NCBI RefSeq assembly: GCF_963422545.1
Contig: NZ_OY730263.1
Location: 1 to 64,000, forward strand
Reading direction: 5' to 3'
Source: an uncultured Flavobacterium sp.
GTDB lineage: Bacteria > Bacteroidota > Bacteroidia > Flavobacteriales > Flavobacteriaceae
Length of the DNA stretch: 64,000 nt
Made by a program: the position numbers and the translations under genes
The notes under the pieces: model-generated
Database searches by the model: none
Told to the model about the DNA's origin: nothing
Seen by the model: the letters and a program-made list of their open reading frames with translations, nothing else
Shown here: piece by piece, positions 36,688 through 43,970 of the stretch
Position numbering within the stretch: position 1 is the stretch's first letter
Layout of the letters: each line of letters starts with the position of its first letter

Positions 36688-37425
36688 ATGAACTTCTTAA
36701 AAGCAGAATGGAGAAACTTAGCACTTTTCAATTATGAAGTTGATCCTAAAATTTTAGAGAAATATGTTCCTGCGGGAACTGAAATTGATATCTGGAACAA
36801 CAAATGTTATGTAAGCTTAGTGGGATTCATGTTTAAAAACACAAAAATTTTAGGGCTTAAAGTTCCGTTTCATATAAACTTTGAAGAAGTCAATTTGAGA
36901 TTTTACGTAAAACGTTTTGAAAATGGCGAATGGAAACGCGGTGTGGTTTTTATTAAAGAAATTGTTCCTAAAAAAGCCATCACTTTTATTGCCAACACTT
37001 TGTATCAGGAACATTATGAAACTCAGAAAATGAAACATGAAATCATTGAAAATGAAAACACCAATATTTTTATTTATCAATTGAAGAATGATAAAAAATG
37101 GAATACAATTCGATTAGAAACTAAAAACGTCCTAACCGAAATTGAAGTTGATTCTGAAGCTGAATTCATCACTGAGCATTATTTTGGATATACAAAAATT
37201 GACGAAGAAACTACTTTTGAATATGAAGTTATGCATCCAAGATGGGAACAATTAGAAGTTTTAAATCACAATATTGAAATTGATTTTAAAAAAACTTACG
37301 GAAGCGATTTTGGCTTTCTTCAAACTCAAAAACCAACATCAGTTTTCCTAGCTAAAGGTTCAAAAATTACAGTTAAAAACAAAAGAAAAATTCAAACCGT
37401 TCTTGTTTTAGAAGAAATGTATTAA
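36688..37425 (+). CDS. DUF2071 (YqjF-like) protein
   Basis: 245 residues, soluble. The start MNFLKAEWRNLALFNYEVDP and the segments YVSLVGFMFKNTKILGLKVP and VNLRFYVKRFENGEWKRGVVF match the DUF2071/YqjF family, whose biochemical role is unknown. It sits in an operon with a regulator, a DCC-type protein and an epimerase-like protein, a grouping I associate with Bacteroidota. The next gene follows after 30 bases. Confidence 0.85.
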   Translation: MNFLKAEWRNLALFNYEVDPKILEKYVPAGTEIDIWNNKCYVSLVGFMFKNTKILGLKVPFHINFEEVNLRFYVKRFENGEWKRGVVFIKEIVPKKAITFIANTLYQEHYETQKMKHEIIENENTNIFIYQLKNDKKWNTIRLETKNVLTEIEVDSEAEFITEHYFGYTKIDEETTFEYEVMHPRWEQLEVLNHNIEIDFKKTYGSDFGFLQTQKPTSVFLAKGSKITVKNKRKIQTVLVLEEMY

Positions 37426-37455
37426 TCAATTTTATAATGCTAAAAACTAAAAACC

Positions 37456-38274
37456 ATGAAAACGTTAGAAAACCAAACCCTGCTTTATGATGAAGATTGT
37501 CCGCTTTGCAGTTTGTACACAACTGGATTTGTAAAAAGCGGAATGCTTGATGAAAACGGAAGAAAATCTTACTGCCAGTTATCTGTCGAAGAGCAAAATT
37601 TTGTAGACTTGAAACGCGCGCCAAACGAAATTGCTTTGATAAACAATAAATCAAAAACAGTTACGTACGGAATTGACAGTTTAATAAAAGTTGTTGGATT
37701 TTCTTTTCCTTTAATTGAACAAATTGCAACTATAAAACCTATTCATTTCATCCTGAAAAAAATGTATTCTTTTGTTTCTTACAACAGAAAAGTAATTATT
37801 CCGGGAAATGTAAAAGAAGAAAATAAATTAGAATGTACTCCTGATTTCAATTATAAATATAGATTTCTGTTTATCGGATTTGCTTTAACGCTGACAACTT
37901 TTGTTTTATTTGGGTATTCTAATTTGATTCCAAATTTACCCAAATCAAATATAACAAGAGAAATCATTCTGGCTTTTGGGCAGATTGTTTTTCAAAGTTT
38001 ATTTCTTTTGAAATTCGATAAACAAACCATAATCAATTATGCAGGAAATATAATGACCGTTTCTTTGATGGGATCTTTAATTTTAAGTCCAGTTTTGATT
38101 CTGAGTAAATTTATTCAGCTTCCTGAAATGATAATTTTTGGCTGGTTTGCAGCAACTGTTTTTATAATGTTTTTAGAGCATTTTAGAAGGATTAAAGTTT
38201 TGAAACTTCCTTTTTATTTATCTTACACTTGGATTCTTTATCGCGTTCTTGCTTTACTTTTAATCTTAAATTAA
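37456..38274 (+). CDS. DCC1-type thiol-disulphide protein fused to a membrane domain
   Basis: 272 residues. The N-terminal DCC (DUF393) domain has the thioredoxin-like motif YDEDCPLC with Cys15-Pro-Leu-Cys18, and covers about residues 1-125. From about 135 to the end there are five predicted membrane segments (for example FLFIGFALTLTTFVLFGY and TVSLMGSLILSPVLIL). Most DCC proteins are about 120-140 residues without membrane parts, so this is a fusion. It probably exchanges electrons or disulphides near the inner membrane; the partner is unknown. It is in the GbsR-linked operon. Confidence 0.85.
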   Translation: MKTLENQTLLYDEDCPLCSLYTTGFVKSGMLDENGRKSYCQLSVEEQNFVDLKRAPNEIALINNKSKTVTYGIDSLIKVVGFSFPLIEQIATIKPIHFILKKMYSFVSYNRKVIIPGNVKEENKLECTPDFNYKYRFLFIGFALTLTTFVLFGYSNLIPNLPKSNITREIILAFGQIVFQSLFLLKFDKQTIINYAGNIMTVSLMGSLILSPVLILSKFIQLPEMIIFGWFAATVFIMFLEHFRRIKVLKLPFYLSYTWILYRVLALLLILN

Positions 38275-38282
38275 AGTTTACT

Positions 38283-38345
38283 ACGAATTGCACTAATTAA
38301 TATTTAACGCCGACTTTACACATTCAAAAAATTAGCGCAATTCGT
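38283..38345. repeat. ACGAATTGCACTAATT inverted repeat
   Basis: Arms 38283-38298 and 38330-38345 match at 15 of 16 positions as reverse complements, followed by AATTCGTGGC. It belongs to the GCCACGAATT family and sits between two genes of the operon. Confidence 0.6.
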
Positions 38346-38371
38346 GTAATTCGTGGCTAAAAAAAACTCAA

Positions 38372-39280
38372 ATGAAAAAACTCATAATCGCAGCCGGAAC
38401 AGGTTTTTTAGGACAAGTTTTAGTAAATCATTTCAAAGATAAATTTGAAGAAATTGTAATTCTAACCCGAGGAAAATCTCAAACTGTTGACGGAATCAAA
38501 TATGTAAACTGGAATGCCAGAACTTTTTCGGGTTGGGAAAATGAACTCGAAAACGCAACGATTTTAATTAATCTTGCCGGAAAATCTGTTGATTGTCGTT
38601 ATACCAAAGAAAACAAAAAAGCCATTTTATTATCTCGAATTGAAAGTACCAAAATCTTAAACAAAGCTGTTTTAAACTGCAAAAACCCGCCTAAACATTG
38701 GCTGAATTCATCAACTTCTACTATTTATAGATTTTCGCTGGATAAACAAATGGATGAAATCGATGGTGAAATCGGGAATGACTTTTCTATAAATGTTGCC
38801 CTTTCCTGGGAAAAAGCATTCTTTAAAACCGAAACTCCAAGTACTTTAAAAACCGCTTTGAGAACTTCAATTGTTTTGGGTAAAAATGGCGGTGCTTTTA
38901 TTCCGTTAAAAACTTTGGCAAAAACTGGTTTTGGCGGAAAACAAGGAAAAGGAAATCAATTTATTAGTTGGATTCATGAAGAAGATTTTGCCAATGCTAT
39001 TGATCTTATTATTCAAAAAGAAATTACAGGCATTATTAATATTGTTTCTCCGGAACCAATTCGCAATGTCGATTTTATGCAGAAACTTAGAAAAGCAGTT
39101 GGTTTTCCTTTTGGAATTCCGATGAATACTTTTCTTCTTGAAATTGGATCTTTCTTCATTCGAACAGAAACCGAATTGGTTTTGAAAAGTAGAAACGTGA
39201 TTCCAAAAAGACTTTTGGAAAATGGATTTGAATTTAAGTTTGGAGATATAGATGAGGCTTTTGAAAATTTATTACGCTAA
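38372..39280 (+). CDS. TIGR01777 family epimerase-like SDR protein
   Basis: 302 residues, atypical short-chain dehydrogenase of the YfcH/TIGR01777 group. The N-terminal Rossmann motif is AGTGFLGQVLVNHF. The segments ILINLAGKSVDCRYTKENK and STSTIYRF are typical, as is FISWIHEEDFANAIDLII. The C-terminal DUF1731-like domain contains FPFGIPMNTFLLEIGSFFIR. The substrate is unknown. It follows the DCC fusion gene after a 97-base spacer with a GCCACGAATT-type inverted repeat, and the SRPBCC gene follows it after 49 bases. Confidence 0.87.
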   Translation: MKKLIIAAGTGFLGQVLVNHFKDKFEEIVILTRGKSQTVDGIKYVNWNARTFSGWENELENATILINLAGKSVDCRYTKENKKAILLSRIESTKILNKAVLNCKNPPKHWLNSSTSTIYRFSLDKQMDEIDGEIGNDFSINVALSWEKAFFKTETPSTLKTALRTSIVLGKNGGAFIPLKTLAKTGFGGKQGKGNQFISWIHEEDFANAIDLIIQKEITGIINIVSPEPIRNVDFMQKLRKAVGFPFGIPMNTFLLEIGSFFIRTETELVLKSRNVIPKRLLENGFEFKFGDIDEAFENLLR

Positions 39281-39329
39281 ACAACTTTGTCAAAGTTTGA
39301 AACTTTGACAAAATTAAACTCACCAAATC

Positions 39330-39800
39330 ATGACAACAATAAATCTCACAACAAAAATAAAAGCACCAAAACAAATCGTTTTTGATGCGGCAAGAAATAT
39401 TGATATTCATCAGCAATCTACAAGTCCTTCAAAAGAAAAAGCAATTGACGGCGTAACATCAGGTTTAATCAATTTAAACGAAACGGTAACTTGGCGAGGT
39501 AAACATTTTGGGTTTTATCTCACACACAAAAGCCGAATTACAACAATGAAGCTGCATGATTATTTTGTAGATGAAATGGAAAAAGGAAAATTTAAATCTT
39601 TCAGACACGAACATCTTTTTGAAGAAAAAAATGGCGTTACCATCATGAAAGATAAATTGCACTACGAAACTCCGTTTGGGATATTCGGTGAACTTTTTGA
39701 TATTTTATTTTTAGAAAAGCATCTTACTAATTTTCTTTTAGAACGAAATAAGATTCTAAAAGTAGTTTCAGAAAAAACAAATAAGGTCTTTGCCGAATAA
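39330..39800 (+). CDS. SRPBCC family protein (intact copy)
   Basis: 156 residues. The fold class (START/polyketide-cyclase-like, hydrophobic ligand cavity) is suggested by KIKAPKQIVFDAARNIDIHQ, VTWRGKHFGFYLTHKSRI and the C-terminal helix EKHLTNFLLERNKIL. The function is unknown; TIGR01777 proteins are often paired or fused with SRPBCC proteins, and the epimerase-like gene lies just upstream. It is the last gene of the GbsR-linked operon. A truncated, about 97% identical copy lies 1838 bases further on, at 41191. Confidence 0.85.
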   Translation: MTTINLTTKIKAPKQIVFDAARNIDIHQQSTSPSKEKAIDGVTSGLINLNETVTWRGKHFGFYLTHKSRITTMKLHDYFVDEMEKGKFKSFRHEHLFEEKNGVTIMKDKLHYETPFGIFGELFDILFLEKHLTNFLLERNKILKVVSEKTNKVFAE

Positions 39801-39869
39801 TAAAAAAAACTATTTAATGGTATTATAAAAATTCATTTCCAGCGGAAACCAAAAATGACCATACAAATC

Positions 39870-40181
39870 TTATTGATTACCATCTGAATTTAACTGATAC
39901 AGCGAGAAGCTTATTTTAATTTTACTTCCATCAAAATCAGAGATTGCAGACTCAAACCCTATAAAATTTTGTTTCTTGTTTGTAACTGACAGTTCGTTGT
40001 CTTCATTTTCATTATTGAAAATCTTATTTTTAGACAAACATATTGGCTCAAATGAAACAATATTCTTTTTCATTGAGAATAATCGCGTCTGACGAATCTC
40101 CGTCAATAGAAATTCCTGAAATAATGATTTTGTCATTTCTATTAGAATCAATGGAAATCCCATCAACAGAATTATATTCAT
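39870..40181 (-). CDS. Possible small protein downstream of the AidA-like gene
   Basis: A 103-residue frame (or 67 residues from the ATG at 40073). It has no recognised family and a plain composition; the second half (NFIGFESAISDFDGSKIKIS) could be a real strand-rich protein. It lies on the same strand after the AidA-like gene, but the terminator at 40202 separates them. It may be a remnant of a gene carried in with the AidA segment. Support is weak. Confidence 0.3.
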   Translation of the reverse strand: MNIILLMGFPLILIEMTKSLFQEFLLTEIRQTRLFSMKKNIVSFEPICLSKNKIFNNENEDNELSVTNKKQNFIGFESAISDFDGSKIKISFSLYQLNSDGNQ

Positions 40182-40201
40182 TGTTTTTTTGATAAAAAAA
40201 A

Positions 40202-40227
40202 ACGAACAAAAAAAAATTAGTTCGTGT
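40202..40227 (-). terminator. Terminator after the AidA-like gene
   Basis: ACGAAC/GTTCGT stem; on the minus strand a T run follows (40201-40190). It is 40 bases after the stop codon. Confidence 0.7.
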
Positions 40228-40266
40228 TTTTCAATAAATTTTATAAAAATTAAGGTGTACTAAAGA

Positions 40267-40815
40267 TTAAACCGGTACAACTACTTGTGGAACCCAGTAA
40301 TAATATCCGTATAATTCTTGCCCTTGTCCATCAGCAGTAACAGTATAAACAGCAATATATACACAGAAATTCTCTGTTCCGCCCCTGGCCATTTTAGAAT
40401 TACAACTGGTAAAATTTTGCACAGTTAAAACCGGAGGAATACCATCTTGCTTGTCTGGATTAGGCTGTACTGCTCTTTTTCTTGTAACAATATCTGTCGT
40501 ACAATTATAAAATACTCGATCTCCGCTCCAATATCTAACTCCGTAAAGAATTACAGAATCATCAGAATTTTGTTGAATTGATGTCCCCCTAAAAGACACA
40601 TAATCCCCAGCGTTAGCTCTAAAACTTAAATCTGCTGTGCCTTGACCTGAAACAATCCCTCTTGGACTATAACATATCATATATTGACTATTGTGATTTA
40701 TTTCCCGAGGATCATTAGGATTTGAATTCTTAGAGAAATTTTTCTTAATATATTCTGTGTCTATTACGACGAGAATATCAATCTGTGCCCATGAGGCTGC
40801 TGCACTTTGACTCAT
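40267..40815 (-). CDS. AidA/PixA family inclusion-body-type protein (leader D gene)
   Basis: 182 residues with no signal peptide. Landmarks of the AidA/PixA family are DILVVIDTEYIKKNF at the start, INHNSQYMICYSPRGIVSGQ, ADLSFRANAGDYVSFRGTSI, VILYGVRYWSGD and a C-terminal LYGYYYWVPQVVV. PixA of Xenorhabdus forms cytoplasmic inclusions, and AidA of Burkholderia/Ralstonia-type bacteria is quorum-regulated; the molecular role is not established. Leader copy D precedes it. It is enclosed by an intact and a truncated SRPBCC gene copy, suggesting arrival by insertion or recombination. Confidence 0.87.
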   Translation of the reverse strand: MSQSAAASWAQIDILVVIDTEYIKKNFSKNSNPNDPREINHNSQYMICYSPRGIVSGQGTADLSFRANAGDYVSFRGTSIQQNSDDSVILYGVRYWSGDRVFYNCTTDIVTRKRAVQPNPDKQDGIPPVLTVQNFTSCNSKMARGGTENFCVYIAVYTVTADGQGQELYGYYYWVPQVVVPV

Positions 40816-40834
40816 GATATTATTTTATTTGTTT

Positions 40835-40918
40835 CCCTAATCATAAGGCTTTTCAGGTTTTGCCTTCGCTTTTTCTGTGCGAAACAGTTCGTTTTTTTAG
40901 GTGGGCTCTGCTCCACTT
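40835..40918 (-). promoter_or_regulatory. Conserved leader element, copy D (with extra hairpin)
   Basis: On the minus strand: AGTGG-AGCAGAGC-CCAC hairpin, an A-rich linker, an additional TTCGC/GCGAA hairpin not present in B or C, then AAGGC...GCCTT and a TTATGATTAGGG end, 20 bases before the ATG. A possible TAGATTTG -7 element lies at 41046-41039, with AGCTAGC between, as in copy C. Confidence 0.75.
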
Positions 40919-41190
40919 TTTTGGTTTGTTGTTTATTTAGGGTATTTTAAATTCTGACAAAAACTTAAAATCAGATTCAAACATCCTGGAATAAATACTG
41001 AAAAAGAACTATAGCTAGCATATACTTATTTTCTATGCCAAATCTATATCTGACATTTTGATTTAACAGAAACAATGCTACAGGAAAAAGATTCTTTGTC
41101 ATGAAACAAACAAAACAAGTCATGAGATTATTTTCGTAAAAAACACAGCCATAAAAATGAAATTACTTATCGTAATAGAAGGATAATCAA

Positions 41191-41604
41191 AAAAATAAAA
41201 GCACCAAAACAAATCGTTTTTGATGCAGCAAGAAATATTGATATTCATCAGCAATCTACAAGTCCTTCAAAAGAAAAAGCAATCGCCGGCGTAACATCAG
41301 GTTTAATCAATTTAAACGAAACAGTAACTTGGCGAGGTAAACACTTTGGGTTTTATCTCACACACAAAAGCCGAATTACAACAATGAAGCTGCATGATTA
41401 TTTTGTGGATGAAATGGAAAAAGGAAAATTTAAATCTTTCAGACACGAACATCTTTTTGAAGAAAAAAATGGCGTTACCATCATGAAAGACAAATTACAT
41501 TATGAAACTCCGTTTGGGATATTTGGTGAACTTTTTGATATTTTATTTTTAGAAAAGCATCTTACTAATTTTCTTTTACATCGGAATAAAATCCTAAAGG
41601 GAGT
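41191..41604 (+). pseudogene. Truncated second copy of the SRPBCC gene
   Basis: Bases 41191-41602 match 39353-39764 with about 11 substitutions over the first 370 bases. The first codons (MTTINLTT in the intact copy) are missing and no in-frame ATG exists until 41384, inside the fold. The C-terminus departs from the intact copy after NKIL and runs into unrelated residues (stop near 41677), overlapping the end of the minus-strand gene at 41629. Ten of the 11 differences are synonymous, so the copy diverged as a working gene before it was truncated. Confidence 0.8.
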
Positions 41605-41628
41605 ATGTCAAGAAAACCTACTTCAACT

Positions 41629-42063
41629 CTACTCTTCTAATCCATCAAAAGTTATAAGTTCATCTTCTGCACTTTGAGTTCCTTTTTTGACAAACATCAT
41701 ATGCATCAGAAAAACAGAAAAAATATTTATAGCAAGATGCGCGACATACACATAGAAATTCATTGGTGTTAGAAGACTATAAAGCCAGGTAGTAAAAATA
41801 GTCCCAATAACAAACATGAAGTTCTGATAAATTCGAAGAAGTGATTCATTTAAAACAAACAACAGCAAGATTAATAATCCAACCAGTCTGTTAAAAAGAC
41901 CTACTACAATAAGAACAATACCACACACTAAAATTGAAAAAAAAATTGGAGATCCAATAATTAGTGGCCAACCAAAACCCAGAAAAACCATCCAACCAAA
42001 AAAGAATAGAATAAACTGTAAATTGGTAAATTTAAATCCGAAAAAAGAAACTTGTTTTTCCAT
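41629..42063 (-). CDS. Membrane protein of unknown function
   Basis: 144 residues from the ATG at 42063 (an in-frame ATG at 42081 would add MKINNN). Four to five hydrophobic segments are visible (for example LQFILFFFGWMVFLGFGWPL, FFSILVCGIVLIVVGLF, LVGLLILLLFVL and YVYVAHLAINIFSVFLMHMM), with an acidic C-terminus. No family is recognised. Its 3' end overlaps the extension of the truncated SRPBCC copy, so this is the right-hand border of the disturbed region. Confidence 0.75.
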   Translation of the reverse strand: MEKQVSFFGFKFTNLQFILFFFGWMVFLGFGWPLIIGSPIFFSILVCGIVLIVVGLFNRLVGLLILLLFVLNESLLRIYQNFMFVIGTIFTTWLYSLLTPMNFYVYVAHLAINIFSVFLMHMMFVKKGTQSAEDELITFDGLEE

Positions 42064-42222
42064 ATTGTTATTTATTTTCAAATATACTTTTAAATAATAT
42101 TACAATAAAATGATATTAACTGAAAAGTTAAACTGAACTTAAAACTGATCAAAAAGAAATAAATAGTGAGAATATTTACCTATTTTGGAACATTATATTA
42201 ATCTTTTTTAAAAATTAAACTT

Positions 42223-42621
42223 ATGAAATTAAAGACTAAAATTTTATCAATAGCATTCTTTGCCGTTTCTTTTATTGGATTTTCACAAAGTAATTGCAAG
42301 GATTTAAAAGGTTGCGAAAGAAAACTATGTGAACAAAATATCAAATTAACGACAGCCAAAAAAGCCGGTAATCAAAACCAAATTAAAGGAGTTGAAGATG
42401 CAATCTCTCAAACTAAAAAGAACTGCACGACAAAAACAGTAAACAATGATCTTGATAAAAAAGTAAAAGAAAAACAACAAAAAGTTAAGGAAAGAACAGA
42501 CGATCTAAACAAAGCAATTAAAGATCAGGAAAGCAAGGAAAAAATCGACAAGAAAAAGAAGAAACTAGCCGAAGCTAAAGCTGACTTGAACAAAGCTCTG
42601 ACAGAGCAAAAAACAAAATAG
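42223..42621 (+). CDS. DUF1090-like periplasmic protein
   Basis: 132 residues with a signal peptide (cleavage near GFSQ). The mature start NCKDLKGCERKLCEQNIKL, then AKKAGNQNQIKGVEDAI, matches the DUF1090 (E. coli YqjC-like) pattern with spaced cysteines and an arginine/lysine-rich coiled coil. The C-terminal half is a highly charged Lys/Glu helix. The function is unknown. It stands alone. Confidence 0.8.
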   Translation: MKLKTKILSIAFFAVSFIGFSQSNCKDLKGCERKLCEQNIKLTTAKKAGNQNQIKGVEDAISQTKKNCTTKTVNNDLDKKVKEKQQKVKERTDDLNKAIKDQESKEKIDKKKKKLAEAKADLNKALTEQKTK

Positions 42622-42702
42622 ATTGTTTTAAAAAAGCAAAGTAATGATTTTTTTTCTCGCAGATTTAGCGGATTTGGCAGATTTTATAAATTAATCTGAA
42701 TT

Positions 42703-42819
42703 GACTCCAGCTTTAGCTGGAGGTCATAAAGAGTTTTCAATATGGCTTTAGCCGAAAGGTAAAGTTTGGCTAAAACCAATAACATTCTATTACATTTACC
42801 TCCAGCTGAAGCTGGAGTC
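42703..42819. repeat. CTCCAGCTTTAGCTGGAG nested palindrome
   Basis: The arms 42703-42724 and 42798-42819 are reverse complements at 21 of 22 positions, and each arm is itself a palindrome around AGCTTTAGCT or AGCTGAAGCT. A smaller pair (GGCTTTAGCC, TTTGGCTAAAACC) sits inside. Confidence 0.75.
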
Positions 42820-42883
42820 TATTCAAAAAAAGTAATGCTCGATAAATCTTCTTTTGAAAATAAATCTTCTCATTTTACGATTT

Positions 42884-42976
42884 GCGTGAGGGATAGAAGC
42901 GGATAGCCCACAGCCTGACGAAGGAAGTGCGAGGACTTGTAGCGGATAGCCCGGTTCGCCTTTTTCGGCGAACACG
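42884..42976. repeat. AGCGGATAGCCC structured element
   Basis: Contains AGAAGCGGATAGCCC, GCGAGGACTTGTAGCGG and a second GCGGATAGCCC, then a GTTCGCC/GGCGAAC hairpin (42954-42973). It shares GCGAGGACTTGTA and the AGCCC words with 17921-18062. There is no ORF with a start. Confidence 0.55.
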
Positions 42977-42996
42977 CCCAAAATAGTATTCAAAAA

Positions 42997-43024
42997 AAAC
43001 CGATGCATCAACATCGGTTTTTTT
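42997..43024. terminator. Bidirectional hairpin terminator
   Basis: A strong CCGATG/CATCGG stem flanked by A and T runs, just after the stop of the UbiA-like gene (minus strand). Confidence 0.75.
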
Positions 43025-43028
43025 TTAT

Positions 43029-43835
43029 TTATAGGAAGACAATCATCAGCCACCAAAAGATAGGTACACTTTCGACCCAGAAAGAAGTATAATATTTAGA
43101 ACGATTAGGGTTTGCGAATGCTATAAAAAGCATCAAAGTGATCACCATTATTAGATTTATGAGCAAATCATGAAGATCAAATGTTAAAATACCTACAACC
43201 CAAAACGGAACCATAAGAGAAAAGCCCAGAATTTTTGTTCGCTTTACGCCAATGGTTTGAGGAACGGTTTGCAAATGCGGATCATCGTTTGCCAGATCAA
43301 TAATTTCGAATACCAAAATCAAGACAAAAACCAAAACAAAACGCTGAATACACTTTACAAAAAAAATAGTTGTAAATGAAATTTCGGCATTTATTACAGG
43401 TAAAACCAAGGTTGCTCCTACCCAACAAAGTGCTACAATATAGATTTTTACTCCAGCCCAATTTCGGGCATTTTTTCTATTTGGAAAAAAAGGAAGTGTA
43501 TAAAGTGCCGTTATGACAAAGATTCCGACAGAGACAATTTGAGTAATTCTTTTTAAATGGAAAAAATAATAGCCTACTAAAAGCAGTGAAATAAAACTCA
43601 AAACAGCAATAATTTTTAACTGAATTCCTATTGGATTTTTTTTTACCCGGACCAAAGCATCATATTTAACAAAATTATACCCCACAATTGTTCCAAAAAA
43701 AACGAATAGTGCCATTGGCTCATCGTACTGAATATGAAACACATGAAACGTGATTCGCACAAGTGCGTAACACGATAAAGCCACATGAATACTGCTATTC
43801 AGATAAAAATCTAAGATGCGTTTTGATACTATCAT
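43029..43835 (-). CDS. UbiA-like prenyltransferase family membrane protein
   Basis: 268 residues with about eight hydrophobic segments. Two acidic loops, GYNFVKYDALV and EIIDLANDDPHLQTVPQTIG, sit where UbiA enzymes have their two Asp-rich motifs, and the second is close to the DxxxD form. The first motif is degenerate, so activity as a prenyltransferase is doubtful. It is monocistronic, with a terminator directly after it and a divergent gcvP upstream. Confidence 0.7.
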   Translation of the reverse strand: MIVSKRILDFYLNSSIHVALSCYALVRITFHVFHIQYDEPMALFVFFGTIVGYNFVKYDALVRVKKNPIGIQLKIIAVLSFISLLLVGYYFFHLKRITQIVSVGIFVITALYTLPFFPNRKNARNWAGVKIYIVALCWVGATLVLPVINAEISFTTIFFVKCIQRFVLVFVLILVFEIIDLANDDPHLQTVPQTIGVKRTKILGFSLMVPFWVVGILTFDLHDLLINLIMVITLMLFIAFANPNRSKYYTSFWVESVPIFWWLMIVFL

Positions 43836-43931
43836 ACCTCAAATCTAATCAATTATTAACAAATCAACTCTTTAGTTGTAAATTTCATAAAAAATGAAGT
43901 TAAAAATGCTAATTAAATTATTAATAATACT

Positions 43932-43939
43932 TAATTTTG
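43932..43939 (+). promoter_or_regulatory. -7 promoter element TAATTTTG of gcvP
   Basis: An exact TAnnTTTG match 31 bases before the gcvP ATG in an AT-rich spacer. No TTG at the -33 position is evident. Confidence 0.45.
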
Positions 43940-43970
43940 CGCCACTAAAAAACAACACTTTTACAACTAT

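Larger units (their letters stand above)
42622..43028. other. Repeat-filled intergenic region, 407 bases
   Basis: Contains the CTCCAGC palindrome, an AGCCC-type structured element and a terminator, each annotated separately. No gene is supported; short frames here follow the repeats. Confidence 0.65.

Noticed and set aside
29718..40918. Leader copies considered as integron attC sites
   Set aside because: They lie before start codons rather than after stops, include promoter-proximal parts, and no integrase is present.
41384..41677. 97-residue frame as a real short gene
   Set aside because: It is the in-frame remainder of the truncated SRPBCC copy, lacking the start of the fold.
42823..43056. 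77-residue frame in the repeat region
   Set aside because: It reads through repeats and a terminator; no start context or homology is evident.
43029..43835. Firm assignment of the UbiA-like protein to quinone synthesis
   Set aside because: The first Asp-rich motif is degenerate and no quinone genes are adjacent.
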